From contig NZ_JAFDVE010000028.1 in the NCBI RefSeq assembly GCF_016888005.1, positions 1-55,927 on the forward strand: 55,927 nt of DNA. The letters are read 5' to 3'. This stretch comes from Phycicoccus sp. CSK15P-2 (GTDB taxonomy: Bacteria > Actinomycetota > Actinomycetes > Actinomycetales > Dermatophilaceae). Both the position numbers and the translations under genes were made by a program. Below the pieces are notes generated by a model. The model saw only the letters and a program-made list of their open reading frames with translations. It had not been told where the DNA came from and did not search any database. Shown here piece by piece: positions 17,600-27,608 of this stretch (position 1 is its first letter; every line of letters starts with the position of its first letter).

Positions 17600-18313
17600 A
17601 TGCCACGGACGCCTCGTTCGCTCGTCGGGGCCGGGCCTCCCCCTGCGGTGGTCGGCACGGTGTCTGCGGCCCTGTTCTGCACCAGCCTCGTCGTCGCCGC
17701 TGTCGCACCCGAGGAGCCGTACCCTCGACCGGGGGCGGACGCGCTGACGATCAGTGCGTGGTTCGCCCGGCACGGGGGCGTGGCCGAGGTGGTCGCGTTC
17801 TTCCAGATCGCGGCCAGCGTGCCGCTCGCGATCTACGCCGCGGCCATGCACAGTCGGCTGCAGGCCCTGGGGCTGCGCAACGCGGGTCCGACGATCGCGC
17901 TGTCGGGTGGGTTGGCCGCGGCCGGCAGCCTGGCCCTCGGAGGATGCCTGCTCTGGTCGCTCGGCGCGCACCCTGTCCCGGACCCCGCGACCGCCGGCCT
18001 GCTGCACGCGCTCGTGTTCGTGCTCGGCGGCCCGGTGCACGTGGTGGGTCTGGGTCTCCTGGTCGCCGGGGTCGCGGTGCCCGGCCTGCTGGTGCAGCTG
18101 CTGCCGCGCTGGGTGGCGGTCACGGGCATCGCCCTCGGTGCCGTCGGCCAGGTGTGCACTCTCGCACTGCTGGTCGACCCGCTCGCCTACCTCGTGCCGT
18201 TGGCGCGGTTCGGCGGTCTGGCCTGGCTGGTGCTCGCCGCCCTGCTGCTTCCCCGGAACCGCCTGCGCACCGGCTCGACGACCGCACGGCGCACCACTGC
18301 GCCAGGGACCTGA
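17600..18313 (+). CDS. multi-pass membrane protein of unknown function
   Basis: The 237-residue product has about six hydrophobic segments, with short loops and a basic Thr/Arg-rich cytoplasmic tail. The pattern resembles DUF4386-type membrane proteins, but only loosely. The frame is open from ATG 17567, but that codon lies inside the operator. ATG 17600 has GAAGGGA 8 bases before it, so it was chosen. The next gene starts one base after its stop, so the two are surely coupled. Probably controlled by the divergent MarR protein. Confidence 0.75.
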   Translation: MPRTPRSLVGAGPPPAVVGTVSAALFCTSLVVAAVAPEEPYPRPGADALTISAWFARHGGVAEVVAFFQIAASVPLAIYAAAMHSRLQALGLRNAGPTIALSGGLAAAGSLALGGCLLWSLGAHPVPDPATAGLLHALVFVLGGPVHVVGLGLLVAGVAVPGLLVQLLPRWVAVTGIALGAVGQVCTLALLVDPLAYLVPLARFGGLAWLVLAALLLPRNRLRTGSTTARRTTAPGT

Positions 18314-18314
18314 C

Positions 18315-19064
18315 GTGGTGGGCGCCGTGACGGACGGGCCGAGCGGGAGGCGGCTCACGGTGGCGCTGGTGACGGGGGTCGTCCTCGCCGCTGCGGCCGC
18401 GAGCGCCGCCGTGGCGCTCGCCGGGGCGTCGGGCACGTCGTGGGCGTCCGACCGTGACCGCCTCGCCCCCGTGGTGATCGCCGTCGTCTACGGCGCGGTC
18501 GTCGTCGCGCTGCTCGCCGTCCTGGGGCGGACCGCGCAGCAGCGGGAGAGGTGGCTCGGACTGCGGCGCACGAGCCCCCGGCGCCTCACCGCCGGCCTGT
18601 GCATCTGGGCCGGCGCCTACGTCGTGGCCGCGCCGTGCTACCTCCTCCTCACCCCGCTCGGTACCTCCCCCGCCGACGCAGTCCGTCTGCTGGGCTCGGT
18701 GGGCGCCGACAACGGTCGGCTCGGCACGGCGTCCGCCGGTGCGGCGGCGGTGATCCTCGTCCGTGTCCTCGTCCTGTCCCCCGTGGCCGAGGAGCTCTTG
18801 TTCCGCGGAGCGCTGTACGCCTGGCTCCGGCGGCGACTCCCTGCGCGATGGACGATCCTCGTCACCGGCGTCGGCTTCGGGTTGATGCACGGCACTGCGA
18901 CGTTCCTGCCCCTGGCGGTCCTGGTGGGGCTCGCTGCCGGAGCCATCCGGGAACGCACCGCATCGACGTGGGTGCCGATGGCCGCCCACGCCGCGCAGAA
19001 CATCGTCGTGGTCCTGACATCGCTCGTTCTGACCGGGTGGCACACCCCCGCACTCCTCGGCTGA
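18315..19064 (+). CDS. CPBP family intramembrane metalloprotease
   Basis: The 249-residue product has about seven or eight membrane segments and the CPBP motifs: EELLFRG (E159, E160, R164), then GLMHG and AHAAQN in later helices, supplying the glutamates and histidines of the active site. Family members cleave membrane substrates or process peptides; related Abi proteins give self-immunity to bacteriocins. GTG at 18315 has AGGGA six bases upstream; GTG at 18318 and 18327 are alternatives. It is coupled to the preceding membrane protein. Confidence 0.87.
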   Translation: MVGAVTDGPSGRRLTVALVTGVVLAAAAASAAVALAGASGTSWASDRDRLAPVVIAVVYGAVVVALLAVLGRTAQQRERWLGLRRTSPRRLTAGLCIWAGAYVVAAPCYLLLTPLGTSPADAVRLLGSVGADNGRLGTASAGAAAVILVRVLVLSPVAEELLFRGALYAWLRRRLPARWTILVTGVGFGLMHGTATFLPLAVLVGLAAGAIRERTASTWVPMAAHAAQNIVVVLTSLVLTGWHTPALLG

Positions 19065-19141
19065 GGCCCCCCGCCCGCCGACCCGCCTCCCCTCGCGACA
19101 CCGCCGTCCCGGTGCGGAGCCCCGAGGGCGAGAATGGCGGA

Positions 19142-20380
19142 GTGACGGCCCGTATCGCGTTCGTGGGGGACGGTGCCACCGGTCCCGTTCCTCCTTCATC
19201 TCCCGACGTCGAGGTCCGCGTGCTCGACCCGCAGTCGCTGCAGGTCGAGCACGTACTCGGCGCGGACGGTCTCTGGGCCGCCGCGGGCGGGCCGGCGGTC
19301 GAGCGGGCCGCCGACACGCTGCGGTCCGCCGGCGTCCCGGTGGGCGGGGTCGTGGCGGGAGCCCCTCCGTGGCCGGGCCCGGGCCTGGACCCCCGGTTCG
19401 TCGACGCCGCGCGCTCTCGGGCCGTGTGGCGGGAGCAGGCCGAGGCGGCGGCTCGTACCCGCACCGAGGAGCGCGCGGCGCTCGAGACCGCCGAGGCCGA
19501 GCCGCGGCCCTACGTCCACCAGATGCGAGGGCCGCGCCACCGCTGGTGGCGTCCGGTGCTGTGGCTGCTGCTCGTCGTCGTGCTGTACGTCCTGGTCAAC
19601 ACCTGGCTCGGTGTGGTGGTGCTGCTCGCCGGCGTCGACCCCGCCACCCTGCTGGAGTCCGTCGACTCGCCCTCGAGCCTGCTGGTCCTCAACGGTCTGC
19701 TCATCGTGCTCATCCCCGTCACCCTGGTCGCTTCCGGCGTGGCCCACTGGCGGTCCCCGTGGCGCGTGCTGTCCGTCGCCGGGCGTCTGCGCTGGGGCTG
19801 GCTCGCTCGCTGCCTCCTCCTCGTCACACCGCTGTGGGCGCTCTACCTGGCCGGGTCCTGGGTGGTGTTCGACCAGGAGGTGCTGCCGCGAACCTCCGAC
19901 TGGGTGTGGCTGGTCGTCGTCGCCCTCCTCACCACGCCGCTGCAGTCCGCCGCCGAGGAGCTGTTCTTCCGCGGCGGGCTCGTCCAGGCGGTCGGGTCGT
20001 GGTTCCGTCGCCCGGTGCTCGCCCTCGTCGTCACGACCGTGGTGTCCACCGCCGCGTTCGCCGCCGCGCACGGGTCCGCCGACCCGTGGATCCTCACCGA
20101 GCTCGCGTCCCTCGGGGTCCTCGGGTGCTACCTCGCCTGGCGCACGGGCGGCCTCGAGGCGGCGATCGCGCTGCACGTCGTCAACAACGTCCTCATCACC
20201 GTCTCGGGCGCGGTCCTCGGCGGGCTCGGCGACTCCTACATCGACACGACGACGACCGGCTCACCGCTGTCGGCGCTGATGTCCTGGGTGGTCACCGTGG
20301 TCGCGGTGGTCGTGATCCTGTGGCACGGTCGCCGCAAGGGCGTCGTCCCCCGCGGCTGGCTCACCCCGGCTCGGGGGTGA
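19142..20380 (+). CDS. CPBP family intramembrane protease with extra N-terminal domain
   Basis: The 412-residue product has two parts. Residues 1 to about 125 are soluble: a predicted alpha/beta unit starting RIAFVGDGATG and a charged helical stretch (about 95-120). Residues about 135-405 hold eight or so membrane segments with the CPBP core EELFFRGG (E272, E273, R277), AAAHGS and LHVVNN. I could not assign the N-terminal unit. GTG at 19142 is 6 bases after GAGAAT, so it may be leaderless or read from the gene 77 bases upstream. Its end overlaps the meaB end by 20 bases on the other strand. Confidence 0.82.
   Translation: MTARIAFVGDGATGPVPPSSPDVEVRVLDPQSLQVEHVLGADGLWAAAGGPAVERAADTLRSAGVPVGGVVAGAPPWPGPGLDPRFVDAARSRAVWREQAEAAARTRTEERAALETAEAEPRPYVHQMRGPRHRWWRPVLWLLLVVVLYVLVNTWLGVVVLLAGVDPATLLESVDSPSSLLVLNGLLIVLIPVTLVASGVAHWRSPWRVLSVAGRLRWGWLARCLLLVTPLWALYLAGSWVVFDQEVLPRTSDWVWLVVVALLTTPLQSAAEELFFRGGLVQAVGSWFRRPVLALVVTTVVSTAAFAAAHGSADPWILTELASLGVLGCYLAWRTGGLEAAIALHVVNNVLITVSGAVLGGLGDSYIDTTTTGSPLSALMSWVVTVVAVVVILWHGRRKGVVPRGWLTPARG
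20361..20380. terminator. palindrome formed by two convergent stop codons
   Basis: TCACCCC (20361-20367) and GGGGTGA (20374-20380) form a perfect 7-bp inverted repeat with a 6-base loop. Its two ends are exactly the TGA stops of the CPBP gene and of meaB. It could act as a short terminator for both strands. Confidence 0.5.
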
Positions 20381-21368
20381 CGGCCCGCAGGTCGGCGGCG
20401 TAGAGGCCGAGGATCCGCGCCGTGCCCTCGACCGCGCTCAGCTCGCCGGCGCGGACCGCCGCCTCGATCCCGGCCCGCTCGGCGAGCACCCCCGCGGCGT
20501 CGCGCACGCCATCGGTGAGGGCCGCGTCGACCATCGCCCACATCCAGTCCTGCTGCTGCTGCGCCCGCCGCGCCGCGAGCGACCCGTGCTCCTCGAGGTG
20601 TGCCCGGTGGTCGAGCACCGCCCGCCAGACGTCGTCCAGGCCGGCACCGGTGAGCGCCGAGCAGGTGAGCACCGGCGGGCGGCGGACGTCCCCCGGCATC
20701 ATGAGCCGCAGCGCCCCGGCGAGCTCGCGGGCGGCACCCTTGGCCGGGTTCTCACCGTCGCCGTCGGCCTTGTTGACGGCGATGACGTCGGCCAGCTCGA
20801 GGATGCCGCGCTTGATGCCCTGCAGCTGGTCGCCGGCCCGCGCGAGGCCGAGCAGGAGGAAGGTGTCGACCATCTCCGAGACCGCGATCTCGTTCTGGCC
20901 GACCCCCACGGTCTCGACGACGACGACGTCGTACCCGGCGGCCTCGAGGACCAGCATCGACTCCCGGGTCGCCCGCGCCACGCCGCCGAGCTGACGGCCG
21001 GACGGGCTCGGCCGGACGAACGCGTCGTCGCTGGCCGCGAGCCGGGCCATCCGGGTGCGGTCGCCGAGGATGGAGCCGCCGGTGCGCCGTGAGCTGGGGT
21101 CGACCGCGACGACGGCGACCCGGTGGCCACGCTCGACGAGCCGCACCCCGAGGGCGTCGACGAAGGTCGACTTGCCGGCACCCGGCACCCCGCTCACCCC
21201 GACCCGGACCGCTCCCCCGGTGCGGTCGGCGAGCGCGGCGAGGAGCTCGCGCGACTGCTCACGGTGCTCGGGACGTCGCGACTCGAGCAGTGTGATGGCG
21301 CGGGCCACCGCCTGCCGCGAGCCGTCCCGGACGCCGGCCGCGAGCGCGGCGACGTCGACCGGCCTCAC
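20361..21368 (-). CDS. meaB: methylmalonyl-CoA mutase-associated GTPase MeaB
   Basis: MeaB is a G3E-type GTPase that gates cobalamin loading and protects methylmalonyl-CoA mutase from inactivation. The 335-residue product has Walker [13 protein letters not shown] (about 57-68), the switch region [28 protein letters not shown] and the guanine-recognition NKAD. GTG at 21368 overlaps the mutB stop in GTGA, as expected for coupled translation. The frame continues upstream only as a shadow of mutB. Confidence 0.95.
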   Translation of the reverse strand: MRPVDVAALAAGVRDGSRQAVARAITLLESRRPEHREQSRELLAALADRTGGAVRVGVSGVPGAGKSTFVDALGVRLVERGHRVAVVAVDPSSRRTGGSILGDRTRMARLAASDDAFVRPSPSGRQLGGVARATRESMLVLEAAGYDVVVVETVGVGQNEIAVSEMVDTFLLLGLARAGDQLQGIKRGILELADVIAVNKADGDGENPAKGAARELAGALRLMMPGDVRRPPVLTCSALTGAGLDDVWRAVLDHRAHLEEHGSLAARRAQQQQDWMWAMVDAALTDGVRDAAGVLAERAGIEAAVRAGELSAVEGTARILGLYAADLRAVTPEPG

Positions 21369-23518
21369 CCGAGCCGCTCGCGCAGGTCGTGGACGAGGGC
21401 CACGGCGGCCTTGCCGATGACGGTGCCCGGCGGGTAGATGGCGTCCGCGCCCGCCTCGCGCAGCGCGGCGTGGTCCTGGTCGGGGACGACCCCGCCGACG
21501 ACGATCATCAGGTCGCCGCGGCCGAGGTCGTCGAGGGCACGGCGCAGGGCCGGCACGAGGGTGAGGTGGCCGGCCGCGAGCGAGCTGACGCCGACGACGT
21601 GCACGTCGGCCTCGACCGCCTGCCGGGCGACCTCCTCCGGGGTCTGGAACAGCGGGCCGACGTCCACGTCGAAACCGAGGTCCGCGAACGCCGTCGCGAT
21701 GACCTTCTGCCCGCGGTCGTGGCCGTCCTGGCCCATCTTCGCGACGAGGATGCGCGGGCGGCGGCCCTGGTCCTCCTCGAACGCCTCGACGGCGGCCCGG
21801 GCCTCGTGGACGGTCTCGTCCTGCCCCGCCTCCGCGCTGTACACGCCCCCGATGGTACGGATCTGCGCGGTGTAGCGGCCGAAGACCTCCTCCATCGCGG
21901 CCGACATCTCGCCGACCGTGGCATGCGCCCGCGCGGCGTCGACGGCCCGGGCGAGGAGGTTGTGCTCGAGGTCCCCGCCCGCGTCGTGCCGGGCGGCCTC
22001 GGTGAGCCGGGCGAGCGCCGCGCGGCAGGCGTCCTCGTCGCGCTCCGCCCGCAGCCGCTCGAGCCGGGCCACCTGGCTGCGCAGCACCTCGGCGCCCCCG
22101 ACCTTGAGGACCTCGATCGGCTCGTCCTCGTCGACCGGGTAGAGGTTGACGCCGACGACCGGCTGCTGGCCGGAGTCGATCCGCGCCTGGGTACGGGCCG
22201 CGGCCTCCTCGATGCGCATCTTCGGGATGCCCTGCTCGATGGCCTTGGCCATCCCGCCCGCGGCCTCGACCTCCTCGATGTGCTCCCACGCGCGCCGCGC
22301 GAGGTCGTGGGTGAGCCGCTCGACGTACGCCGCGCCGCCCCACGGGTCGATGGTTCGGGTCGTGCCGGACTCCTGCTGGAGGACGAGCTGGGTGTTGCGG
22401 GCGATCCGCGCAGAGAAGTCGGTGGGCAGCGCGATGGCCTCGTCGAGGGCGTTCGTGTGGAGGCTCTGGGTGTGCCCCTGGGTCGCGGCCATCGCCTCGA
22501 CGCAGGTGCGCACGACGTTGTTGAACACGTCCTGGGCCGTCAGCGACCATCCCGAGGTCTGGCAGTGGGTGCGCAGCGAGAGGGACTTCGGGTTCTGCCC
22601 ACCCTGGTCCCGCACGAGCCGGGCCCACAGCAGCCGCGCCGCGCGCAGCTTGGCGACCTCCATGTAGAAGTTCATCCCGATGGCCCAGAAGAACGACAGC
22701 CTGGGGGCGAATCGGTCGACGTCGAGACCCACCGCCTTGCCCGCGCGGAGGTACTCGACGCCGTCGGCGAGGGTGTAGGCGAGCTCGAGGTCCTGCGTCG
22801 CCCCGGCCTCCTGCATGTGGTACCCGGAGATCGAGATGGAGTTGAAGCGCGGCATCTCCTGGCTCGTGAAGGCGAAGATGTCGCTGATGATCCGCATCGA
22901 CGGCTGGGGCGGGTAGATGTAGGTGTTGCGGACCATGAACTCCTTGAGGATGTCGTTCTGGATCGTCCCCGTCAGCCGGTCCGGGCTCACCCCCTGCTCC
23001 TCGGCCGCGACGACGTAGAGCGCGAGGACCGGCACGACCGCGCCGTTCATCGTCATCGACACCGACATCCGGTCGAGCGGGATGCCGTCGAACAGCGTGC
23101 GCATGTCGAGGATGGAGTCGATCGCGACCCCGGCCATCCCGACGTCCCCGGCGACCCGCGGATGGTCGGAGTCGTAGCCGCGGTGCGTCGCGAGGTCGAA
23201 CGCGACCGACAGGCCCTTCTGCCCGGCCGCGAGGTTGCGGCGGTAGAAGGCGTTGGACTCCTCGGCGGTCGAGAAGCCGGCGTACTGGCGGATCGTCCAC
23301 GGCTGCGTCGTGTACATCGTCGGGTACGGCCCGCGCAGGAACGGTGGGGCGCCGGGGACGGTGTCGAGGAAGTCGAGACCGTCGAGGTCGTCCTCGGTGT
23401 ACACCGGCGCGACGGGGATCCGCTCCGGGGTCTCCCAGGGGTCGGCAGCGGGCGGGGCCGCGGAGGCCGCCGTGCCGGGCCCGAGGTCGAGCGCGGTGAA
23501 GTCGGGGACCCGGGTCAT
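21365..23518 (-). CDS. mutB: methylmalonyl-CoA mutase large subunit
   Basis: MutB is the catalytic subunit that interconverts succinyl-CoA and methylmalonyl-CoA with adenosylcobalamin. The 717-residue product has the N-terminal barrel with [20 protein letters not shown] and [19 protein letters not shown], close to the Propionibacterium enzyme. The C-terminal B12 domain has DGHDRGQK (the cobalt-binding histidine near residue 600). Specificity residues look like methylmalonyl-CoA rather than isobutyryl-CoA mutase. It overlaps mutA by 4 bases and meaB by 4 bases. Confidence 0.97.
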   Translation of the reverse strand: MTRVPDFTALDLGPGTAASAAPPAADPWETPERIPVAPVYTEDDLDGLDFLDTVPGAPPFLRGPYPTMYTTQPWTIRQYAGFSTAEESNAFYRRNLAAGQKGLSVAFDLATHRGYDSDHPRVAGDVGMAGVAIDSILDMRTLFDGIPLDRMSVSMTMNGAVVPVLALYVVAAEEQGVSPDRLTGTIQNDILKEFMVRNTYIYPPQPSMRIISDIFAFTSQEMPRFNSISISGYHMQEAGATQDLELAYTLADGVEYLRAGKAVGLDVDRFAPRLSFFWAIGMNFYMEVAKLRAARLLWARLVRDQGGQNPKSLSLRTHCQTSGWSLTAQDVFNNVVRTCVEAMAATQGHTQSLHTNALDEAIALPTDFSARIARNTQLVLQQESGTTRTIDPWGGAAYVERLTHDLARRAWEHIEEVEAAGGMAKAIEQGIPKMRIEEAAARTQARIDSGQQPVVGVNLYPVDEDEPIEVLKVGGAEVLRSQVARLERLRAERDEDACRAALARLTEAARHDAGGDLEHNLLARAVDAARAHATVGEMSAAMEEVFGRYTAQIRTIGGVYSAEAGQDETVHEARAAVEAFEEDQGRRPRILVAKMGQDGHDRGQKVIATAFADLGFDVDVGPLFQTPEEVARQAVEADVHVVGVSSLAAGHLTLVPALRRALDDLGRGDLMIVVGGVVPDQDHAALREAGADAIYPPGTVIGKAAVALVHDLRERLG

Positions 23519-25326
23519 CGGGGCTCTCCTTCCGCCGGGGCGCCGAGCCGGTCGAGCACGCCACCGAGGAACGCCACGACGTCCATCCCGTCATGGACCT
23601 CGCCGTCGACCGCGTCCGCCGCGTCATCGAGCTCGCCGGCACGGCCCGCGACGAGCACTTGCTCGGCGCCGGCGGCGCGCAGCTCGTCGGCGGCCGCCCG
23701 GCCGCCCTCGGCGTACCCGGCACGGTTCGACGCGAGCACGGCCACCGGCCCGGGCTCGTCCATGACGGCGATGCCGCCCGCGGCGAGCAGGTTGGTGACG
23801 AAGAGGTGCCGGGCGCCGAAGTCGCGCTGGGTCCCGAGGGTGCGCACCGTGACGGCCGGGGCCCCGAGCGCGCGGGCGCGGTCGCGCAGGGCCTCGAACG
23901 CGGCGGCGTCGCGGCGCGGCTCGAACGCGCCGTCGGTGACGGCGAGCGCCGGGCGGTCCACCCGCTCCGGCGCGGTGTCGGCGAGGTTCGGGAACATCGA
24001 CACCCCGGCCAGCGGACGGGCCCGGGTGGCCACGAGGTGCTCGCGGGCCGTGGCCGCGGTGTCGACGAGGTCGCGGAGCATGCCGGTCGCGAGGGCGTCC
24101 AGGGCTCCCCCGGCCCGCTCGACCTGTTGGAACCGGCTCCACGCGCGCTCGGCGACGTCGTCGGTCAGCGACTCGAGGTACCACGACCCTCCGCCGGGGT
24201 CGGTGACCCGGCCGACGCCCGCCTCGGCCGCGAGGAGGATCTGGGTGTTGCGGGCGAGCCGCCGGGAGAACCGCCCCGGCAGCCCGGAGACGGTGTCGTG
24301 CGGCAGCACGGTGAGGGCGTCGGCCCCGCCGACCGAGGCACCGAACGTCGCGAGGGTGTTGCGCAGGACGTTGACGAACGGGTCCTCGCGGCTCGCCATC
24401 CGCAGGCTCGTCACGGCGTGCGTGCGCAGGCCGCGGTCGGCCTCGGGCACGCCGCAGGCCTCCCCCACCCGGGCCCAGAGCCGCCGGGCGGCGCGCAGGA
24501 CGGCCGCAGTGAGGAACTGGTCGGCCGTCGCGGGCAGCCGCATCTCGACGAGGGGGAACGCCTCGGAAGGCGTCACGCCGTCGGCCTCGAGGTGACGCAG
24601 GTAGGCCACGCCCGTCGCGACGGCCACGCCGAGCGCGTCCACCTCGCTCGACCCGGCGTCGTGCAGGACGCGGGCGTCGACGGTGACGGCGGTCCATCCG
24701 TCGCGCCCGGAGCACGCCCGGACGAGCTCGCCGAGCGGGCCGAGGTCGGGGGTGGCACCGGTGCGCAGGGCGGCGCCGAAGGGGTCCAGGCCGAGTCCTC
24801 CGCCGGCGCTCGGCCGCTCGGCCACGAGGTCGAGGACGGCCCGGGCCGCTCCGGGCTGGTCGGTGAACGACGACACGACGACCGGGGCGAGCGCGAGGTC
24901 GACGTCCGCGAGCACCTCCGCGAGGTCGGTCGGCGCGACACCCTCGTCCCCGACGTGCACCCACACCGAGGTGGCGCCGTGCTCGAGGTCGTCGAGGACG
25001 GCCGCGCGGCTGCGAGCCGGGTCCGGGTCGTCGTGCAGCTGGCGGACGTCCCACGGGGAGGTGCCGTCCCGGACGGTGCGGCCGCGGGTGAACGGCATCG
25101 CTCCGGGGAGACCGAGCGTGCGGTCCTCGCGTAGGTAGAGACCGTCGGTCTCGAGGTCGCCGTCGAGCGCGGTGAGCAGGGACCGGGCGGCGTCCTGCGG
25201 GCCCAGCCGGTCGTCCTCGGCCCGTCGCTTGTTGAGCACGTCGGCGACGAGCTGCTGCCACGTGTCCAGGTCGGTGGCCGGGAACCCCTCGGCGAGGGTC
25301 ATCGGGTCGTGCGCCGGCGCCGTCAT
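23515..25326 (-). CDS. mutA: methylmalonyl-CoA mutase small subunit
   Basis: MutA is the structural partner of MutB in the actinobacterial heterodimer. The 603-residue product keeps the barrel (VNKRRAEDD-type N terminus, [25 protein letters not shown]) and a C-terminal cobalamin-like domain without the DxHxxG motif, as expected for the non-catalytic chain. ATG at 25326 has GGAGG seven bases upstream. The mutA-mutB-meaB operon supports propionyl-CoA use or supply of methylmalonyl-CoA. Confidence 0.95.
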   Translation of the reverse strand: MTAPAHDPMTLAEGFPATDLDTWQQLVADVLNKRRAEDDRLGPQDAARSLLTALDGDLETDGLYLREDRTLGLPGAMPFTRGRTVRDGTSPWDVRQLHDDPDPARSRAAVLDDLEHGATSVWVHVGDEGVAPTDLAEVLADVDLALAPVVVSSFTDQPGAARAVLDLVAERPSAGGGLGLDPFGAALRTGATPDLGPLGELVRACSGRDGWTAVTVDARVLHDAGSSEVDALGVAVATGVAYLRHLEADGVTPSEAFPLVEMRLPATADQFLTAAVLRAARRLWARVGEACGVPEADRGLRTHAVTSLRMASREDPFVNVLRNTLATFGASVGGADALTVLPHDTVSGLPGRFSRRLARNTQILLAAEAGVGRVTDPGGGSWYLESLTDDVAERAWSRFQQVERAGGALDALATGMLRDLVDTAATAREHLVATRARPLAGVSMFPNLADTAPERVDRPALAVTDGAFEPRRDAAAFEALRDRARALGAPAVTVRTLGTQRDFGARHLFVTNLLAAGGIAVMDEPGPVAVLASNRAGYAEGGRAAADELRAAGAEQVLVAGRAGELDDAADAVDGEVHDGMDVVAFLGGVLDRLGAPAEGEPR

Positions 25327-25359
25327 CCAGCCCTCCTCGCTCGGGGTCCTGCCACTTTC

Positions 25360-25365
25360 ACCCTA
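25360..25365 (-). promoter_or_regulatory. -10 candidate for mutA-mutB-meaB
   Basis: TAGGGT on the minus strand is 33 bases before the mutA ATG, so this mRNA would have a leader with a ribosome binding site, unlike the nearby leaderless genes. It lies in the 98-base gap after map. Confidence 0.35.
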
Positions 25366-25424
25366 GCCAGCCGGAGTCGTCCGGGCAGCGAGAGATCGGG
25401 CACACCGACGCCCGCGCGCGCCAC

Positions 25425-26282
25425 TCAGGCAGGGGCGATCTCGGCGAACGGCACGCCGAGGTCGGCGAGCCGCTGCCGCCCGCCGTCGAGCGCCGTGAGC
25501 ACGTGCAGCCCGCTCGAGGTGACGGCGACGGAGTGCTCCCAGTGCGCGGCGCGCGAGCCGTCCGTGGTGACGATCGTCCACTCGTCGTCGAGGACCGTGT
25601 TGTCCTGGTCGCCGAGGGTGACCATGGGCTCGATGCAGATGGTCAGGCCGTCCGGCACCTTGGGGCTGCGCCCGGGGACGCGGTAGTTGGGGACCTGGGG
25701 GTCCATGTGCATCGAGGTGCCGATGCCGTGGCCGACGTAGTCCTCGACGATCCCGTACTCGCGGCCGCGTCGGGTGCCGGCGTCGGTGAGGCTGTCCTCG
25801 ACCGCGGCGCCGACCGCGTAGAGCGCGCCGCCGACCGTGAGCGCGCCGATGCCGGCCCACAGCGAGGCCTCGGTGTCCTCGACGAGCTCGAGGTCCTCGG
25901 GCCGGGCGGCGTCGGGGCCGCCGACGACGAGGCTGACCGCGGCGTCGCCGTTCCAGCCGTCGACCTCGGCACCGCAGTCGACGGACAGCAGGTCACCCTC
26001 GTGCAGCACCTTGTCCGCCCGGGGGATACCGTGGACGATCTCCTCGTTGACGCTGGTGCAGAGGGTGTGGCTGTAGCCCGGGACGAGCTGGAAGTTCGGG
26101 ATGCCGCCGTGGTCGCGGATGTGGGTCTCGGCGAGGGTGTCGAGCTCGAGCGTGCTGACCCCCGGACGGACCGCTGCCGTGAGGAGCTCGAGGGTACGGC
26201 CGACGAGCAGACCCGCGGTGCGCATCATGGCGAGCTGCTCCGGCGTCCTGCCGACACAGCGCTCCCGGCCGAACAGTCCCAT
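25425..26282 (-). CDS. map: type I methionine aminopeptidase
   Basis: Map removes the initiator methionine from nascent proteins. The 285-residue product has all metal ligands: D102, D113, H185, E218 and E249, plus substrate-binding H84 (VHGIP). The ATG at 26282 is preferred over the upstream in-frame codon because TAGGGT lies 7 bases before it. In most actinobacteria map follows adk directly. Here a divergent SpeE-like gene separates them, and map has its own promoter. Confidence 0.96.
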   Translation of the reverse strand: MGLFGRERCVGRTPEQLAMMRTAGLLVGRTLELLTAAVRPGVSTLELDTLAETHIRDHGGIPNFQLVPGYSHTLCTSVNEEIVHGIPRADKVLHEGDLLSVDCGAEVDGWNGDAAVSLVVGGPDAARPEDLELVEDTEASLWAGIGALTVGGALYAVGAAVEDSLTDAGTRRGREYGIVEDYVGHGIGTSMHMDPQVPNYRVPGRSPKVPDGLTICIEPMVTLGDQDNTVLDDEWTIVTTDGSRAAHWEHSVAVTSSGLHVLTALDGGRQRLADLGVPFAEIAPA

Positions 26283-26289
26283 GCAGCGC

Positions 26290-26334
26290 ACCCTACCTGC
26301 GCCGTGGCCGCCGCCGCGCACCCCCGGCTACCCT
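26290..26334. promoter_or_regulatory. divergent leaderless -10 elements for map and the SpeE-like gene
   Basis: The 58-base gap holds TAGGGT (26290-26295, minus strand), 7 bases from the map ATG, and TACCCT (26329-26334, plus strand), 6 bases from the divergent ATG. Neither gene has a ribosome binding site, so both mRNAs probably begin at or next to the start codon. Confidence 0.55.
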
Positions 26335-26340
26335 CGCGCA

Positions 26341-27051
26341 ATGCGCATCGAGGAGCTGGACTGGGCCGACACCGAGTGGGGCCAGGTCAGCCTGCGTCGT
26401 CGGGTCGAGCCGGCCACCGGACGCGTCGTCCACGAGGTCAAGCTCGACGAGGACTACCTCATGTCCAGCCAGTTCACGGTCGGCGAGTGCGAGCTGGCAC
26501 GGCTCGGGATGGCCGCCGTGGACGGGACCGGCCTGCGCGTGCTCGTCGGCGGCCTCGGGCTCGGCTACACGGCGTGGACCGCCCTCCAGGACGAGCGGGT
26601 GGCCGCCCTCGACGTCGTCGAGGCCCTCGCGCCGGTCATCTCCTGGCACGAGCGCGACCTGTTCGAGGACACCCGGGGACTGGCCGCGGACCCGCGCACG
26701 ACGCTCGTCCACGACGACTTCTTCGACGTCGTCCGAGCCGAGCGCGTGGCCCGTCCCTACGACGCGGTGCTGCTCGACATCGACCACGCCCCGGACTGGC
26801 TGCTGCGCTCGGACCACGCCGACTTCTACACGCAGCCGGGACAGGCCCGGGCCGCAGCGATGCTGCGGCCGCAGGGGGCGCTCGCGGTGTGGTCCGACGA
26901 GCCGCCGGACGAGCGGATGGTGCAGGCGATGGCCGGTGCGTTCGAGTACGCCGACGCGCACGTCGTGTCGTTCCCGAACCACCTCACCGGTGGCACGGCC
27001 GCGAACACCGTCTACGTGGCGCGCGAGCCGCTCAGCCCAGCGCGGCCTTGA
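26341..27051 (+). CDS. SpeE/spermidine synthase-like methyltransferase-fold protein
   Basis: The 236-residue product has a Rossmann-type fold with [13 protein letters not shown] (about 62-74) as nucleotide-binding loop and [11 protein letters not shown] as the later acidic motif. It resembles spermidine synthase-like proteins of actinobacteria that lack proof of aminopropyl transfer. A relative with the same two motifs is at 47280-47963. It is the only plus-strand gene between adk and map, and its end overlaps the end of adk by 20 bases. Confidence 0.75.
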   Translation: MRIEELDWADTEWGQVSLRRRVEPATGRVVHEVKLDEDYLMSSQFTVGECELARLGMAAVDGTGLRVLVGGLGLGYTAWTALQDERVAALDVVEALAPVISWHERDLFEDTRGLAADPRTTLVHDDFFDVVRAERVARPYDAVLLDIDHAPDWLLRSDHADFYTQPGQARAAAMLRPQGALAVWSDEPPDERMVQAMAGAFEYADAHVVSFPNHLTGGTAANTVYVAREPLSPARP

Positions 27052-27592
27052 TCCGCTCGAAGACCTCGTCGACCGCGCCGTCGCCGTCGACGTCGACGAG
27101 CAGACCGCGCTCGCGGTAGGTGTCGGCCAGCGGCTTGGTCTCGCGGTGGTAGATGGCCATCCGCTCGCGGATGACGTCCTCGGTGTCGTCGTCGCGACCC
27201 TCGACCTCCGCCCGCTTGAGCAGCCGGCCCACGACGACGTCGTCGTCGACGGTGAGCTCGAGGACGCGGTCGAGGGCGGCACCGTGCGCGGAGAGCATGG
27301 CGTCGAGCGCCTCGACCTGGGCGAGGGTGCGCGGGTAGCCGTCGAGGAGGAACCCCCGTGCGCAGTCGTCCTGGCCGAGGCGGTCCTCGACGATCGCGTT
27401 GGTGATCTCGTCGGAGACGTAGCCCCCGGAGGCGAGGATCTCCTTGACCTGCGTGCCGAGCTCGGTCTCGTTCTTGATGTTGGAGCGGAAGATGTCGCCG
27501 GTCGAGATGGCGGGGATGCCGAAGTGCTCGGCGATCCGGGAGGCCTGCGTGCCCTTTCCGGCACCGGGGGGCCCGAGGATGATGAGGCGCAT
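27032..27592 (-). CDS. adk: adenylate kinase
   Basis: Adk converts AMP and ATP to two ADP. The 186-residue product has the P-loop GPPGAGKGT (7-15), the AMP site [11 protein letters not shown] and [10 protein letters not shown], and a short LID (about 125-135), so it is the short form without zinc fingers typical of actinobacteria. Two adjacent ATG codons (27595, 27592) are possible; the second gives MRLIILG. It follows secY after a gap with a folded RNA element. Confidence 0.96.
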   Translation of the reverse strand: MRLIILGPPGAGKGTQASRIAEHFGIPAISTGDIFRSNIKNETELGTQVKEILASGGYVSDEITNAIVEDRLGQDDCARGFLLDGYPRTLAQVEALDAMLSAHGAALDRVLELTVDDDVVVGRLLKRAEVEGRDDDTEDVIRERMAIYHRETKPLADTYRERGLLVDVDGDGAVDEVFERIKAALG

Positions 27593-27608
27593 CATGTCGG
27601 GGCCCCCA

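Noticed and set aside
20361-23723. Single 1120-codon frame through meaB and mutB, as a possible fusion
   Set aside because: Only the last 335 codons (MeaB) are meaningful; the rest is out of frame with mutB, which has its own frame and a 4-base overlap with meaB.
21365-25326. mutA-mutB as isobutyryl-CoA or ethylmalonyl-CoA mutase
   Set aside because: The large subunit matches the Propionibacterium-type methylmalonyl-CoA mutase and is paired with a true small subunit and MeaB.
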